DNA of 64,000 nt from Glycomyces lechevalierae. Lineage in GTDB: Bacteria; Actinomycetota; Actinomycetes; Mycobacteriales; Micromonosporaceae. Position 1 is the first letter of the stretch, and every line of letters begins with the position of its first letter. The notes below the pieces were generated by a model. The model saw only the letters and a list, made by a program, of their open reading frames with translations. It ran no database searches and was not told where the DNA came from. Location of the stretch: the NCBI RefSeq assembly GCF_027622945.1, contig NZ_JAPZVQ010000002.1:504637-568636 (forward strand). Direction: 5' to 3'. The position numbers and the translations under genes are program-made. Of the stretch, positions 34,864 through 44,047 are shown in pieces.

Positions 34864-36038
34864 ACCAGTGAGCCGTCGCGGGCGACGACGCGGCCGTTCT
34901 TGACCACGAGCTTGCGTTTGTGGTGCTCGAGGACGGCTTCGGACGGGTTGCGTCCCTGGACGGCGACGAGGTCGGCGGTGTCGCCGACGCCGAGGCCGTA
35001 GCCGTCGATCTTGAGCAGGCGCGCGCCGCCGAAGGTGGCGGCCTCGAGGGCGAGTTCGATGTCCGCGTCCTTGCTGAAGCCGGCGTTGCGGGCGAACCAC
35101 TGGGTGCGCTGGAGGTTGTCTCCGGTGCCGTAGGGGCTCCAGAGGTCGCGTACGCCGTCGTTGCCGATGCCCATGTTGACGCCGGCTTCGTCGAGTTCGC
35201 GTAGCGGCAGGATCTTCTTGGGCGCCACGGAGGTCAGGCCGATCCGGAGTTCGGCGAGGTCGGCGATGAGGCGGGCGCGGGTGGCGTCGTCGGCGTCGCA
35301 GAGGGCGAAGGCGTGGCTGATGACGACCTTGCCGGTGTAGCCGAGGGCGCGGGTGCGCTCGATGATCATGTCGAACTCGCGGACGCCGAGGTCGCCGCCG
35401 TCGTGGAGGTGGATGTCGATCTCGGCGCCGTGCTTCTCGGCGAGCGCGAAGACGAGGTCGAGGTGGCGCGCGGCGTCGCCGTCGAAGCCTTCGGGGTCGA
35501 TGCCGCCGATGGACTTGACGCCGGCTTTGAGGGCCTCGTCCATGAGCTCGGCGGTGCCGGGGCTGGCGAGGATGCCGGTCTGGGGGAAGGCGACGAGTTC
35601 GACGTCGATGCGCCCGGCGAGGCGTTCGACGCCTTCGCGGACCGCGTGGACGGCGCCGATGCCGATGCCCGGGTCGATGTCGACGTGCGAGCGGGCGTGG
35701 GTGGTGCCGGAGACGACCATGTTGGTGAGGAGCGCGGTGATGAAGTCGGCGTTGGGGATCCCGAACTCGGCGCGGCGCTCGGCGCCGTACGCGATGGCGG
35801 CGGCGAGGCCGGGCCCGGCGGTGCGCGGTACCCAGGGGCCGCCCCAGAGGGTCTTGTCGACGTGGGCGTGGGCGTCCACGAGGCCGGGGATGACGACGGC
35901 GCCGTCGAGGTCTTCGACCCGGGCGCCGGGGGCGTCGAGGGTGTCGCCGAGCGCGGCGATCTTCCCGTCCTGGACGAGGAGGTCGGTGCGTCCTTCGCGG
36001 CCCCAGAGTCGGGCGTCGCGCAGCAGCAGGTCGGTCAT
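34860..36038 (-). CDS. Cytosine deaminase-like amidohydrolase
   Basis: A 392-residue metal-dependent hydrolase. Motifs: LVDAHAHVDKTLWG (HxH metal site), TTHARSHVDIDPGIG, IDIHLHDGGD, VVISHAFALCD and GIGNDGVRDLWSPYGTGD (catalytic Asp), all features of the CodA/cytosine deaminase branch. Related enzymes deaminate isocytosine, creatinine or other ring amides, so the exact substrate is open. ATG 36038 follows GAGAGG. Divergent from a GntR regulator with shared operator boxes. Confidence 0.85.
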   Translation of the reverse strand: MTDLLLRDARLWGREGRTDLLVQDGKIAALGDTLDAPGARVEDLDGAVVIPGLVDAHAHVDKTLWGGPWVPRTAGPGLAAAIAYGAERRAEFGIPNADFITALLTNMVVSGTTHARSHVDIDPGIGIGAVHAVREGVERLAGRIDVELVAFPQTGILASPGTAELMDEALKAGVKSIGGIDPEGFDGDAARHLDLVFALAEKHGAEIDIHLHDGGDLGVREFDMIIERTRALGYTGKVVISHAFALCDADDATRARLIADLAELRIGLTSVAPKKILPLRELDEAGVNMGIGNDGVRDLWSPYGTGDNLQRTQWFARNAGFSKDADIELALEAATFGGARLLKIDGYGLGVGDTADLVAVQGRNPSEAVLEHHKRKLVVKNGRVVARDGSLV

Positions 36039-36070
36039 GTGCAGATCCTCTCGCCTCAGGTACCGCCTGT

Positions 36071-36104
36071 AACGGTATACCACTAACCGCGACCGTATAC
36101 CGTT
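36071..36104. promoter_or_regulatory. GntR operator pair GGTATAC/GTATACC
   Basis: AACGGTATACCA (36071-36082) and the inverted CCGTATACCGTT (36093-36104) are mirror-arranged with centres 22 bp apart, about two helical turns, between the divergent deaminase and GntR genes. Confidence 0.72.
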
Positions 36105-36149
36105 GACCCGACCCCGGCCACCGGCCGGGCCCGTGGAGAGAGAAACGTC

Positions 36150-36851
36150 ATGACCCGAGCCGAACAGGTCTACCAGGCCCTGCGCGAGCGCATCGTCACC
36201 GTGGCCCTCGAACCAGGCGCGCGACTGATCGAACGCGACCTCGCCGCCGAGTTCGAGGTCTCCCGCATCCCGCTGCGGGAAGCCTTGCAGCGCTTGGCCG
36301 GAGACGGCCTCGTCACCACCGTCCCCGGGCAGGGCAGCATCGTCACCGTGCCCACCCCGAAGGACATCGAAGACCTCCTCGACGTGCGCGCCGGCCTCGA
36401 ACCGCTCGCCGCCCGCCTCGCCGCCGTCGGGGCCGGCCCCGACGCCCTGGCCCGCCTGCGGGCCTGCGTGCAGCCCCAGAACGACCCCGAAGCGCTCACC
36501 GAGGCGAACGCGGCCTTCCACCGCGAGGTCGTCGCCGCCGCGGACAACCCGCTCCTCGCCCAGATCATGGAGCCGCTGGAAGCGCGCATGCGCTGGCTCT
36601 TCCACCTCACGTTCTTCAAAGGCGAAGGGGAACGCGACCCCGATCAGCAGCGCCTCGAGCACGCCGAACTCCTCGAAGCGCTCGAAGCGGCCGACCCCGA
36701 CCGGGCGGCCGTGATCGCCTTGGCGCACATCGAAGACGGGCGCGGCCCGACCCTGGAGGCGACCCGGCGCTGGCGGCTGCAGGCCGTGGACGCCAAGGAG
36801 GCCACCAAGACCCGGCGGCGGCGCGTCAGCGCCTCAACAACCGGTGCTTGA
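36150..36851 (+). CDS. GntR family (FCD-type) transcriptional regulator
   Basis: A 233-residue regulator. N-terminal winged helix: AEQVYQALRERIVTVALEPGARLIERDLAAEFEVSRIPLREALQRLAGDGLV. The helical FCD ligand domain begins near IEDLLDVRAGLEPLAARLA, with the metal-site residues in ANAAFHREVVAAADNP and a later HAELLEAL. ATG 36150 follows GGAGAGAGAAACGTC. It most likely represses the divergent deaminase gene and responds to a metabolite of that pathway. Confidence 0.9.
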   Translation: MTRAEQVYQALRERIVTVALEPGARLIERDLAAEFEVSRIPLREALQRLAGDGLVTTVPGQGSIVTVPTPKDIEDLLDVRAGLEPLAARLAAVGAGPDALARLRACVQPQNDPEALTEANAAFHREVVAAADNPLLAQIMEPLEARMRWLFHLTFFKGEGERDPDQQRLEHAELLEALEAADPDRAAVIALAHIEDGRGPTLEATRRWRLQAVDAKEATKTRRRRVSASTTGA

Positions 36852-37036
36852 GGCCCTGGTATCAGCGCCTACGCCTCCCGGCCGGCGTAAGCCGAGCGGA
36901 CCGACCGGCACAGGTCGCCGCTGAACTGCCGAAACACCGCGTTGTCGGACCCGTGTGAGAGTGTGGTCCTTTTCGGTTGGTCGGAGGCGGATGCGGGTGG
37001 GACGGGGCATGCCCTACGCGCCGCGCCCGGACCCGA

Positions 37037-37630
37037 TCAGCGCCACAGGCTGTGCAGCGCGATCTCCAGTTCGCCGAGCATGTTGCGCAGCAACGGCATC
37101 GACAGGCCGATCACCGTGCCCGGGTCGCCGTCGATGCGGTCGATGAACGCCGAGCCGTAGCCGTCGAGCGTGAACGAGCCCGCCACATGCAGCGGCTCCC
37201 CCGTCGCCACATACGCCGCGATCTCCTCGTCCGAGACCTCCGCGAAATGCACCTCGGTCCCGGCGGTGCGCACGATCTGCCGGTCGGCGGCCACGTCGAT
37301 CAGGCAGTGCCCCGTGTACAGCGTCCCCGAGCGGCCGCGCATCCGCTTCCACCGCGAGGTCGCCTCCTCGGGCCCCTCCGGCTTGCCAAGGATCTCGTGC
37401 CCGAAGTGCAGCACCGAATCGCACCCGAGCACCAGCGAATCCGGGCCCACCAGATTGAGGACCGCGTTCGCCTTCATCTCCGCGAGCGTCGCCGCCAGCT
37501 CCGCCGGGTCATGGCCCATCACCTGGCTCTCGTCCACACCGGAGACGATCACCTGCGGCTCGATCCCGGCCGCCTTCAGCAGCTCGCGCCGCGCCGGCGA
37601 CTGCGACGCCAGAACGAACGGACGGCTCAA
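37037..37630 (-). CDS. maf: Maf family nucleotide pyrophosphatase
   Basis: A 197-residue Maf protein, a nucleoside triphosphate pyrophosphatase acting on modified or canonical nucleotides and linked to septum control. Motifs: LASQSPARRELL at the N-terminus, SLVLGCDSVL with the catalytic aspartate, KPEGPEEA and SGTLYTGHCLID, and the C-terminal VAGSFTLDGYGSAFID. Its ATG overlaps the accE stop by four bases; the accE-maf order is conserved in actinobacteria. Confidence 0.93.
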   Translation of the reverse strand: MSRPFVLASQSPARRELLKAAGIEPQVIVSGVDESQVMGHDPAELAATLAEMKANAVLNLVGPDSLVLGCDSVLHFGHEILGKPEGPEEATSRWKRMRGRSGTLYTGHCLIDVAADRQIVRTAGTEVHFAEVSDEEIAAYVATGEPLHVAGSFTLDGYGSAFIDRIDGDPGTVIGLSMPLLRNMLGELEIALHSLWR

Positions 37631-37830
37631 CGGTCCATGCCCCTCCGGGCCGGCACCGCCGTGTCACGCCATGACCGGCGCACCCGCAGCTTCAGCCCCG
37701 GGTTCGTCCACGCGGCCCGGCGGCTCGGCGCCTCGGACTCCTCCACCGGACGCGGCAGCGCAGTGATCACGCCGATCAGCGCGGCCAGCTCTTCATCGGT
37801 GGGGTTGCCACGGACGACCTTGAGTTCCAT
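37627..37830 (-). CDS. accE: Acyl-CoA carboxylase epsilon subunit
   Basis: A 67-residue protein with the epsilon-subunit pattern: MELKVVRGNPTDEELAALIGVITAL then a linker and the conserved WTNPGLKLRVRRSWRDTAVP. Epsilon stabilises the actinobacterial acyl-CoA carboxylase (alpha/beta) complex. It is separated from the beta-subunit gene by the NYN gene; overlaps maf. Confidence 0.85.
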   Translation of the reverse strand: MELKVVRGNPTDEELAALIGVITALPRPVEESEAPSRRAAWTNPGLKLRVRRSWRDTAVPARRGMDR

Positions 37831-37845
37831 CGAGAACGCTCCTCG

Positions 37846-37896
37846 CCTGTCGTCGACTCCGTCAAACTTCGCCGATCCTGTCGTCGACTCCGTCAA
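37846..37896. repeat. 20-bp direct repeat
   Basis: CCTGTCGTCGACTCCGTCAA occurs at 37846-37865 and again at 37877-37896; the second copy contains the stop codon of the NYN gene. A short duplication of the gene's 3' end upstream of accE. Confidence 0.85.
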
Positions 37897-38906
37897 TCCT
37901 CGTCGATGTCGAATTCGCGGTGCACCCGCTCCCAGAAGCCGTCGCGGACCCAGATCCGCGCTTCCGGGTGGTCGCGTAGAGAGTATCCGAGTTCCTTCTC
38001 CGCTTCCACTAGCAGCTCCTTGTCGATGACCGTGGGAAGCTGCGGGCCCGGCAGCAGGTCCGCGATGTTGTCCGCGCCCCTGGTCAGAAGCCACTTGTGG
38101 CCCACGTACTCGCCGATCTGCCGCACCGTCTCCGGGTCGAGCTTCTCGCCGGTCTGCGTGGTGCGCACGAACTTCGGCCGCGCCGACTCGGCCTGGGCCA
38201 GCGCCTCGGCCGCGTTCATGGTCACGGCCACCGACTGGCGCTGGCCGAAGACGGCGGCCGGGCTCGGCACGCGCGGCTCGGGCTGCGTCATCGGCGCCCC
38301 GACCATGCTGTACGTGGCCGCCGCGGCGGTGCCGCTCTTGGTGAAGTAGGCGCGCAGGTCCTCGGCCTCGATCGTGGCCACGGTGTCGGACTCCCACACC
38401 AGGCGCTCGGCCTGGTTGGTGCCGTACGGCGGTTCGACGCCCCAGAGGTGGACGCGCACGCCGTAGGCCTGGGCGACCTCGACGGCGGGGACCATGTCCT
38501 CGTCGCCGGCGAGGAGGATCGCCTCGTGGACGGCGTGGTGGCGGGCGAGCAGTTCCAGGTCGGAGCGGATCTGGGCGTCGACGCCCTTCTGCTGTCCGCG
38601 CGAGTTGAGGTTCCCGAGGCGGACTTTGACGAACTCCATATTGGCGATCACGCGCTGGTCGACGGTGGGCACGCGGTCGCGGGCGGCGTCGAACCAGTAG
38701 AGACGCAGCAGTTCGCCGTCGGGCAGGTGGTGGGCGGCGCGTTCGATGAGGGATTTGATCAGCTTCTCGGCGTCGACGCGGTAGTCGCGGCGGGACGTGG
38801 CGTCGAGCAGGAGCTCGGCGGCGGCCGCGTAGAGGTACCCGACGTCGATCAATATGGCGTACCGCCGGGTCGGCGACCCTGTCAGCATCCCTCCGATAGG
38901 TGTCAT
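37893..38906 (-). CDS. NYN domain (PIN-like) protein
   Basis: A 337-residue protein. Residues 16-180 form a NYN/LabA-type PIN nuclease fold: YAILIDVGYLY (first acidic residue), LRLYWFDA, QQKGVDAQIRSDLELLA (second acidic cluster) and AILLAGDEDMVPAVEVAQAYGVRVHLWG. The C-terminal part (about 255-337) is a separate domain ending in LRDHPEARIWVRDGFWERVHREFDIDED. Probably an RNase; target unknown. In the accD-accE-maf neighbourhood but with a 234-base gap and terminator after accD. Confidence 0.85.
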   Translation of the reverse strand: MTPIGGMLTGSPTRRYAILIDVGYLYAAAAELLLDATSRRDYRVDAEKLIKSLIERAAHHLPDGELLRLYWFDAARDRVPTVDQRVIANMEFVKVRLGNLNSRGQQKGVDAQIRSDLELLARHHAVHEAILLAGDEDMVPAVEVAQAYGVRVHLWGVEPPYGTNQAERLVWESDTVATIEAEDLRAYFTKSGTAAAATYSMVGAPMTQPEPRVPSPAAVFGQRQSVAVTMNAAEALAQAESARPKFVRTTQTGEKLDPETVRQIGEYVGHKWLLTRGADNIADLLPGPQLPTVIDKELLVEAEKELGYSLRDHPEARIWVRDGFWERVHREFDIDED

Positions 38907-39100
38907 GGCCCACTCCCAACGTCGGGCGGGACGAATTGTCCCGCTTCCCCCAGCTCTCTAAGACGGTACCCGGATCGGACTCCAGGGATGGGAGTGGTGC
39001 ACGACGCTTCGCGTGGCAAAGCGGTTTGTCCCGGTCCTGGGCGCGGTCCGCGCGGCGGACGTGTGGCGGTCTCACCGGATCGAGTGAGAGAGAACGGCAA

Positions 39101-39129
39101 AGGGCGGCGGGGGAATGCCCCGCCGCCCT
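39101..39129 (-). terminator. Intrinsic terminator of accD
   Basis: A 12-bp stem AGGGCGGCGGGG/CCCCGCCGCCCT with a 5-base loop just after the accD stop, followed on the minus strand by TTGCCGTT. Confidence 0.75.
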
Positions 39130-39140
39130 CGCGTCTCGTC

Positions 39141-40715
39141 CTAGAGCGGGATGTTGCCGTGCTTCTTGGCGGGCAGCTCGTCGCGCTTGGAGGCGTTCAT
39201 GCGCAGGCCGCGCACGAGCATCGCGCGGGTCTCACGCGGCTGGATGACCGCGTCGATGAGGCCGAGCTCGGCCGCGACGTACGGGTTGTTCAGCTTCTCC
39301 TCGTACTCGCTCATGAGCTCGGCGCGCTTGGCCTGCTCGTCGTCGGCCTTCGCGAGCTCGCGGCGGTAGAGGATGTTGACCGCGCCCTGCGAGCCCATGA
39401 CCGCGATCTCGGCGGTCGGCCAGGCGAGGCAGAGGTCCGCGCCGACGCCCTTGGAGCCCATGACGCAGTACGCGCCGCCGTAGTCCTTGCGGCACACGAC
39501 GGTGAGCTTCGGGACGGTGGCCTCGGCGTACGCGTAGATGAGCTTGGCGCCGCGCCGGATGATGCCGTCGTGCTCCTGCGAGGTGCCCGGGAGGAAGCCC
39601 GGGACGTCCACGAAGGAGATGATCGGGATGTTGAAGGCGTCGCAGAAGCGGATGAACCGCGCGGCCTTCTCCGAGGCGTCGATGTCGAGGCAGCCCGCGA
39701 AGTGCATGGGCTGGTTGGCGACCACGCCCACCGGCTTGCCGTCGAGGCGCCCGAAGCCGGTGATGATGTTCTTCGCGAACAGCGACTGGGTCTCGAGGAA
39801 CTCGCCGTCGTCGAGCACGGACTCGACGACCTTGTGCATGTCGTACGGCTGGTTCGCGGAGTTCGGGATGACCGTGTCCAGCGCCAGGTCGTCGGCGGTG
39901 AGGTCGAGCTCGAAGTCCTTGGACTCGTAGGCGGGCGGCTCGTCGAGGTTGTTCGACGGCAGGTACGAGAGCAGGTGCTTGACGTACTCGAGCGCGTCGC
40001 CCTCGTCGGAGGCGAGGTAGTGGGCGTTGCCGGCCACCGCGTTGTGGGTGCGGGCGCCGCCGAGCTCCTCCATGCCGACGTCCTCGCCGGTCACCGCGCG
40101 GACGACGTCCGGGCCGGTGATGAACATGTGGGAGGTCTGGTCGACCATGATCGTGAAGTCGGTGATCGCGGGCGAGTAGACCGCGCCGCCCGCGCACGGG
40201 CCCATGATGAGCGAGATCTGCGGGATGACGCCCGAGGCGCGCACGTTGCGGAAGAAGATCTCGGCGTAGCCGCCGAGGGAGGCCACGCCCTCCTGGATGC
40301 GGGCGCCGCCGGAGTCGGAGATGCCGATGATCGGGCGGCCGGTGCGCATCGCGAGCTCTTGGATCTTGGTGATCTTCTCGCCGGAGACCTGCCCGAGCGA
40401 GCCGCCGAGGACGGTGAAGTCCTGCGCGAACACGCAGACCTCGCGGCCCTCGATGGTGCCGTAGCCGGTGACGACGCCGTCGCCGTAGGGCCGGTTGGCC
40501 TCCATGCCGAAGCTGGTGGAGTGGTGGCGGCGCAGGCTGTCGAGCTCCACGAACGACCCCTCGTCGAGGAGCTGCTCGAGGCGTTCGCGGGCGGTGCGCT
40601 TGCCTTTCTCGTGCTGCTTCTCGATCGCCCGGGGGTTCCCGGTGGCCGCTTCGGAGAGGCGCTCGGCCAGGTCGGTGAGTCGCCCGGCGGTCGTGTGGAA
40701 GTCGATGTCGGTCAC
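39141..40715 (-). CDS. accD: Acyl-CoA carboxylase carboxyltransferase beta subunit
   Basis: A 524-residue AccD/PccB-type carboxyltransferase. N-terminal [27 protein letters not shown], acyl-CoA site [14 protein letters not shown] and [22 protein letters not shown], biotin side [40 protein letters not shown] and [16 protein letters not shown]. Makes malonyl- or methylmalonyl-CoA with a biotinylated alpha subunit not found here. GTG 40715 lies seven bases after a leftward -10 TACGAT (40728-40723). The frame is open further upstream but that overlaps birA. Confidence 0.94.
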   Translation of the reverse strand: MTDIDFHTTAGRLTDLAERLSEAATGNPRAIEKQHEKGKRTARERLEQLLDEGSFVELDSLRRHHSTSFGMEANRPYGDGVVTGYGTIEGREVCVFAQDFTVLGGSLGQVSGEKITKIQELAMRTGRPIIGISDSGGARIQEGVASLGGYAEIFFRNVRASGVIPQISLIMGPCAGGAVYSPAITDFTIMVDQTSHMFITGPDVVRAVTGEDVGMEELGGARTHNAVAGNAHYLASDEGDALEYVKHLLSYLPSNNLDEPPAYESKDFELDLTADDLALDTVIPNSANQPYDMHKVVESVLDDGEFLETQSLFAKNIITGFGRLDGKPVGVVANQPMHFAGCLDIDASEKAARFIRFCDAFNIPIISFVDVPGFLPGTSQEHDGIIRRGAKLIYAYAEATVPKLTVVCRKDYGGAYCVMGSKGVGADLCLAWPTAEIAVMGSQGAVNILYRRELAKADDEQAKRAELMSEYEEKLNNPYVAAELGLIDAVIQPRETRAMLVRGLRMNASKRDELPAKKHGNIPL

Positions 40716-40722
40716 GCTTCGG

Positions 40723-40751
40723 ATCGTATCGACTGCTTCGGTGGTTACGCT
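40723..40751. promoter_or_regulatory. Divergent leaderless promoters of accD and birA
   Basis: Leftward TACGAT (40728-40723) is 7 bases before the accD GTG. Rightward TACGCT (40746-40751) is 6 bases before the birA GTG at 40758. Confidence 0.58.
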
Positions 40752-40757
40752 ATGCGC

Positions 40758-41555
40758 GTGGACACACCGATGAGAAAGCCACTGGACCGGCACGCGCTCT
40801 GGTCGCTGTTGTCGGAGAAGTCCGACTTCTGGACCGAGGTCGATGTGGTGCAAGTCACCGGATCGACGAACGCGGACCTGGCGGAGGCCGCGAAGCACGG
40901 CGCCCCCGAGGGCCTTGTGCTCATCGCCGAGGAGCAGGCCGCCGGCCGGGGCCGCCTCGGGCGGCAGTGGGTCAGCCCGGCCCGTGCCGGACTGACGATG
41001 TCGTTCCTGCTGCGGCCCACCGTGCCGCGCGAGCAGTGGGGCACGTTGAGCCTCCTCACGGCCGTGGCCCTCGAAGAGTCGCTGAAGGCGGTGTGCGGGG
41101 TGCGCGCGAAGCTCAAGTGGCCCAACGACGTCCTCATCGACGGCCGCAAGGTCTGCGGGATCCTCGCCCAGGTCGAGGGCAACGCCGTCATCGTCGGAGC
41201 GGGGCTCAACGTCTCGCTCACCGAGGAGGAGCTGCCGGTCCCCGAGGCGACCTCGCTGCGCATCGCGGGCGCCTCCACCCTGGACCGGGTCGAGATCGCG
41301 GCGGGCTTCCTCGCGCACGTCGCGGCCGTCTACCAGACTTGGAACGAGCGCGGCCCGGCCTCCGTGATCGAGCGGTGGCGGCGCGAATCCGCGACCCTCG
41401 GTAGGCACGTCGCGGTATCGTTCCCGAACGGCCGCAACCTCACCGGCCGCGCCGTGGGCATCGACGCCGACGGCTGCCTGCAGGTCGCCGGCCCGGACGG
41501 CGCCGTGGAGACCATCGCCGCCGGCGACATCGTCCACCTGCGGCCCCAGGACTGA
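40758..41555 (+). CDS. birA: Biotin--[acetyl-CoA-carboxylase] ligase
   Basis: A 265-residue monofunctional biotin protein ligase lacking the N-terminal DNA-binding domain of E. coli BirA. Motifs: [44 protein letters not shown] (biotinyl-AMP loop), [23 protein letters not shown] and GAGLNVS, then an SH3-like C-terminal domain. GTG 40758 fits the leaderless -10 spacing; ATG 40752 is in frame and would add only two residues. Divergent from accD, whose partner subunit it biotinylates. Confidence 0.94.
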   Translation: MDTPMRKPLDRHALWSLLSEKSDFWTEVDVVQVTGSTNADLAEAAKHGAPEGLVLIAEEQAAGRGRLGRQWVSPARAGLTMSFLLRPTVPREQWGTLSLLTAVALEESLKAVCGVRAKLKWPNDVLIDGRKVCGILAQVEGNAVIVGAGLNVSLTEEELPVPEATSLRIAGASTLDRVEIAAGFLAHVAAVYQTWNERGPASVIERWRRESATLGRHVAVSFPNGRNLTGRAVGIDADGCLQVAGPDGAVETIAAGDIVHLRPQD

Positions 41556-41589
41556 GAGCGGTACCGGCGCGGAGCAACGAAGGAGGCGT

Positions 41590-42576
41590 ATGGCCGACCA
41601 GACGCAGAGCCGCGACGGCTCCGAGTCCCGGCAGCCTCCGGGACCGGCCGGCCTCGACCCCGAGGCCGAAGGGCTCTACCGGCTCCTGCTGTCCAAAGCG
41701 GACGCCTCCGTGTCGCAGCTCGCGGCGGACGCCGGCCTCGCAGCCGAACGGACCCGGACCGTCCTCATGCGCCTCGTCGACGACGGCTTCGCGACCATGG
41801 TGGCCGACACCCGCTTCCGCGCCGTCGGACCCGACACGGTGCTCGGCGGACGCATCGCCTCGCAGCTCGGCGACGTGCTCGGCGAGTATGAAGCGCTGAG
41901 AGAACTCCTCGAGATCCACCGCACCGGGCCCGCGGGCGGCGAGCGCGGCAGCTGGGAGGTCGTGACCGGCCCGGTCGCGATCCGCTCGCGGCTGCGGCAG
42001 CTCAAGGCCGGCGCCGAGAAGAGCCTGCGCACGTTCGTGCGCCCGCCGATGGTCCTGCCGGTGCCCGAGGCGGCGCTGCACGAGGGCCTGCAGGCGCGCG
42101 GCGTGTGCCACCGGATCCTGTTCGACCGCACCGTGCTCGACATGGACCCGTACTCCGACTACCTGCGCCACGCGCTCTCCTCGGGCGACGAGGTGCGGTT
42201 CGCGAAGCGGCTGCCGCTCAAGCTCCTGGTCGTGGACGACAAGACGACGCTCATGGAGGAGATCGGCGGCCGCCCGAAGGCGATCGTCACCAGCAACAGG
42301 TCCATCGTGGAGCTCGCCGGGGCGCTGTTCGACCAGTTGTGGTCCAGCGGGATCCCGGCGGCGACGGCGGGGAGCAGCGCCGAGCGGCTGGACGAGGACG
42401 ACGCGGTCCTGCTGGGGCTCTTGATCGCCGGGCTGACGGACCAGTCGATCGCGTCGAAGCTCGGCATCGGGCTGCGGACCGTGCAGCGGCGGGTGCGGGA
42501 CCTGATGGACCTGGCCGACGTGGACACCCGCATCCAACTGGGGTGGCACGCGGCGAAGAACGGCTGGGTCCCTTAA
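41590..42576 (+). CDS. LuxR-type HTH regulator with TrmB-like N-terminus
   Basis: A 328-residue regulator. The N-terminal winged helix ([39 protein letters not shown]) resembles TrmB-like domains; a phospholipase-D-like middle domain spans about 100-255; the C-terminal LuxR HTH is [49 protein letters not shown]. This three-part layout is common in actinomycetes. Target unknown. Starts 34 bases after birA with site GAAGGAGG. Confidence 0.86.
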   Translation: MADQTQSRDGSESRQPPGPAGLDPEAEGLYRLLLSKADASVSQLAADAGLAAERTRTVLMRLVDDGFATMVADTRFRAVGPDTVLGGRIASQLGDVLGEYEALRELLEIHRTGPAGGERGSWEVVTGPVAIRSRLRQLKAGAEKSLRTFVRPPMVLPVPEAALHEGLQARGVCHRILFDRTVLDMDPYSDYLRHALSSGDEVRFAKRLPLKLLVVDDKTTLMEEIGGRPKAIVTSNRSIVELAGALFDQLWSSGIPAATAGSSAERLDEDDAVLLGLLIAGLTDQSIASKLGIGLRTVQRRVRDLMDLADVDTRIQLGWHAAKNGWVP

Positions 42577-42750
42577 CGCTGAGCCCCTTCAAGGCTGAGC
42601 CGGGCGCGGGTTCGGCCGTTTCGCCTGAATCGTGGGACGAACCGCGATGCCACGGTGTTGTACTGTGCTTTTGACATTGGTACCAGCGGCGAGTCAAGCG
42701 CGCCGTGTACGAGTATTGCCCCCGCCCGTTCTCACTCCTGGAGGTCCGCA

Positions 42751-43275
42751 GTGGGATATCCCGACGATCAGCTCGCCCGCGGTGAAGTGGTCAAGCTGCA
42801 CACCCGTCCGCACTGGAAGGAAGGTGTCGGCCCGGTCCTGTGGTTCGTGGTCTTCCTGGCCATCGCCGCCATCGCGATCACGTTCACGGCCAAGATCGAC
42901 GAGGGCTGGGCCCTGTGGCTGATCCTCGCCGAGGTCGTGCTGTTCCTGGTGCTGCTCATCTGGCTCTCCGTGCTGCCGTGGATCCGCTGGCGCTCGACCC
43001 ACTACGTGATCACCGACCAGCGCATCATGTGGCGCGAAGGCCTCGTGACCCGCGAGAGCCGCCACATCCCGCTCGCCCGCGTGAACACCGTGTCGTACAC
43101 CCAGAACGTGTGGGAGCGGATCTTCGGCTTCGGCGACATGAACATCGACTCGGCCTCGGACGACGGCGAGATCAACCTGATCGACGTCCCGAAGGTCGAC
43201 AAGACCAAGGCCCTGCTGTACCAGCTGGCCGAGGACGACCGCTCGCGCCGCGCCGGTGACGGCGACGGCACCTGA
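42751..43275 (+). CDS. PH (bPH2) domain membrane protein
   Basis: A 174-residue protein with two adjacent membrane helices (VLWFVVFLAIAAIAITFTAK and LWLILAEVVLFLVLLIWLSV) followed by a bacterial PH/YdbS-like domain (THYVITDQRIMWREGLVTRESRHIPLARVNTVSYTQNVWERIFGFGDMNIDSAS). GTG 42751 follows GGAGG. Function unknown; such proteins associate with membranes or secretion systems. Confidence 0.85.
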   Translation: MGYPDDQLARGEVVKLHTRPHWKEGVGPVLWFVVFLAIAAIAITFTAKIDEGWALWLILAEVVLFLVLLIWLSVLPWIRWRSTHYVITDQRIMWREGLVTRESRHIPLARVNTVSYTQNVWERIFGFGDMNIDSASDDGEINLIDVPKVDKTKALLYQLAEDDRSRRAGDGDGT

Positions 43276-43293
43276 TCGTTCGGCGTGACAGAC

Positions 43294-43322
43294 AAGGCCC
43301 GTGCCGCCCCGGCACGGGCCTT
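43294..43322. terminator. Bidirectional intrinsic terminator
   Basis: A 12-bp stem AAGGCCCGTGCC/GGCACGGGCCTT with a 5-base loop between convergent genes, followed by T residues on the plus strand. Confidence 0.82.
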
Positions 43323-43343
43323 TCGCGTTGCGGCCGAGCCGGT

Positions 43344-43871
43344 TTATGCGGCCGGGGTCTCGGCGAGTTCGGGCCGGTGCCGGAAGACCCAGGTGCGGTA
43401 CGCGAAGAAGCGGAAGATCGAGCCGAGTCCGACGCCGACGACGTTGGCGGCGACGTTCACCGCGAGGTCGGTGCCGAAGATCTGCGGCCAGAGCTGGGCG
43501 AGGCCCGAGTTGGCCCAGATGCAGGCGAGCGCGATGAGCAAGCCGATGCCGTTGAAGAGGAAGTAGAGGGCGTACTGGCGGTGCGCGGCGGCGCTGCCGC
43601 GGCGCTCGCGCCAGGTCCAGTGGCGGTTCCCGAAGAACGCCACGGTCATCGCGACAATCGCGGAGATGATCTTGGCGTACCACTCGGACCAGTCGAGGCC
43701 GAGGAACATCAGGTTGAACAGCCCGATGTCGACGACGTAGGCGACGCCGCCGACGCCGGCGAAGCGGAGCAGCTCGGCCGCGTGGCGTTTGACCAGGCCG
43801 ACGGCGCGTGCGAACAGCCCCGCGGGGCCGCGTCGGGCCGAGGGTGAAGGGGTCTCAGTGGAGGTCGACAT
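43344..43871 (-). CDS. GtrA family membrane protein
   Basis: A 175-residue GtrA-like protein with four helices: FAGVGGVAYVVDIGLFNLMFL, IISAIVAMTVAFFGNRHWTWRERR, YALYFLFNGIGLLIALACIWAN and VAANVVGVGLGSIFRFFAYRTWVFRH. The N-R-x-W-T and F-R-F-F-A-Y-R-T-W-V-F motifs are family signatures. GtrA proteins flip or carry polyprenyl-linked sugars for cell-wall polymers. No glycosyltransferase partner is adjacent. Confidence 0.9.
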   Translation of the reverse strand: MSTSTETPSPSARRGPAGLFARAVGLVKRHAAELLRFAGVGGVAYVVDIGLFNLMFLGLDWSEWYAKIISAIVAMTVAFFGNRHWTWRERRGSAAAHRQYALYFLFNGIGLLIALACIWANSGLAQLWPQIFGTDLAVNVAANVVGVGLGSIFRFFAYRTWVFRHRPELAETPAA

Positions 43872-44047
43872 CAAGCCACAGCCTACCCGGCTCAGGCCGG
43901 TCCGAGCACCGGCCGACCGGCCCGATCACGCCTGCGGCCGCACAACGAATCGCGGCGCCGGGTCGCGGCGGCGCGCGAGGCGTACGGATGCGGAGGGCTG
44001 AGCGCACGCGACGCGCGGCGCGCCCGCCGGACCGCCGCCCGCCCCGC

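Noticed and set aside
39141..41537. A longer AccD of 798 codons
   Set aside because: The extra N-terminus is antisense to birA and has no domain; GTG 40715 has its own -10 box.
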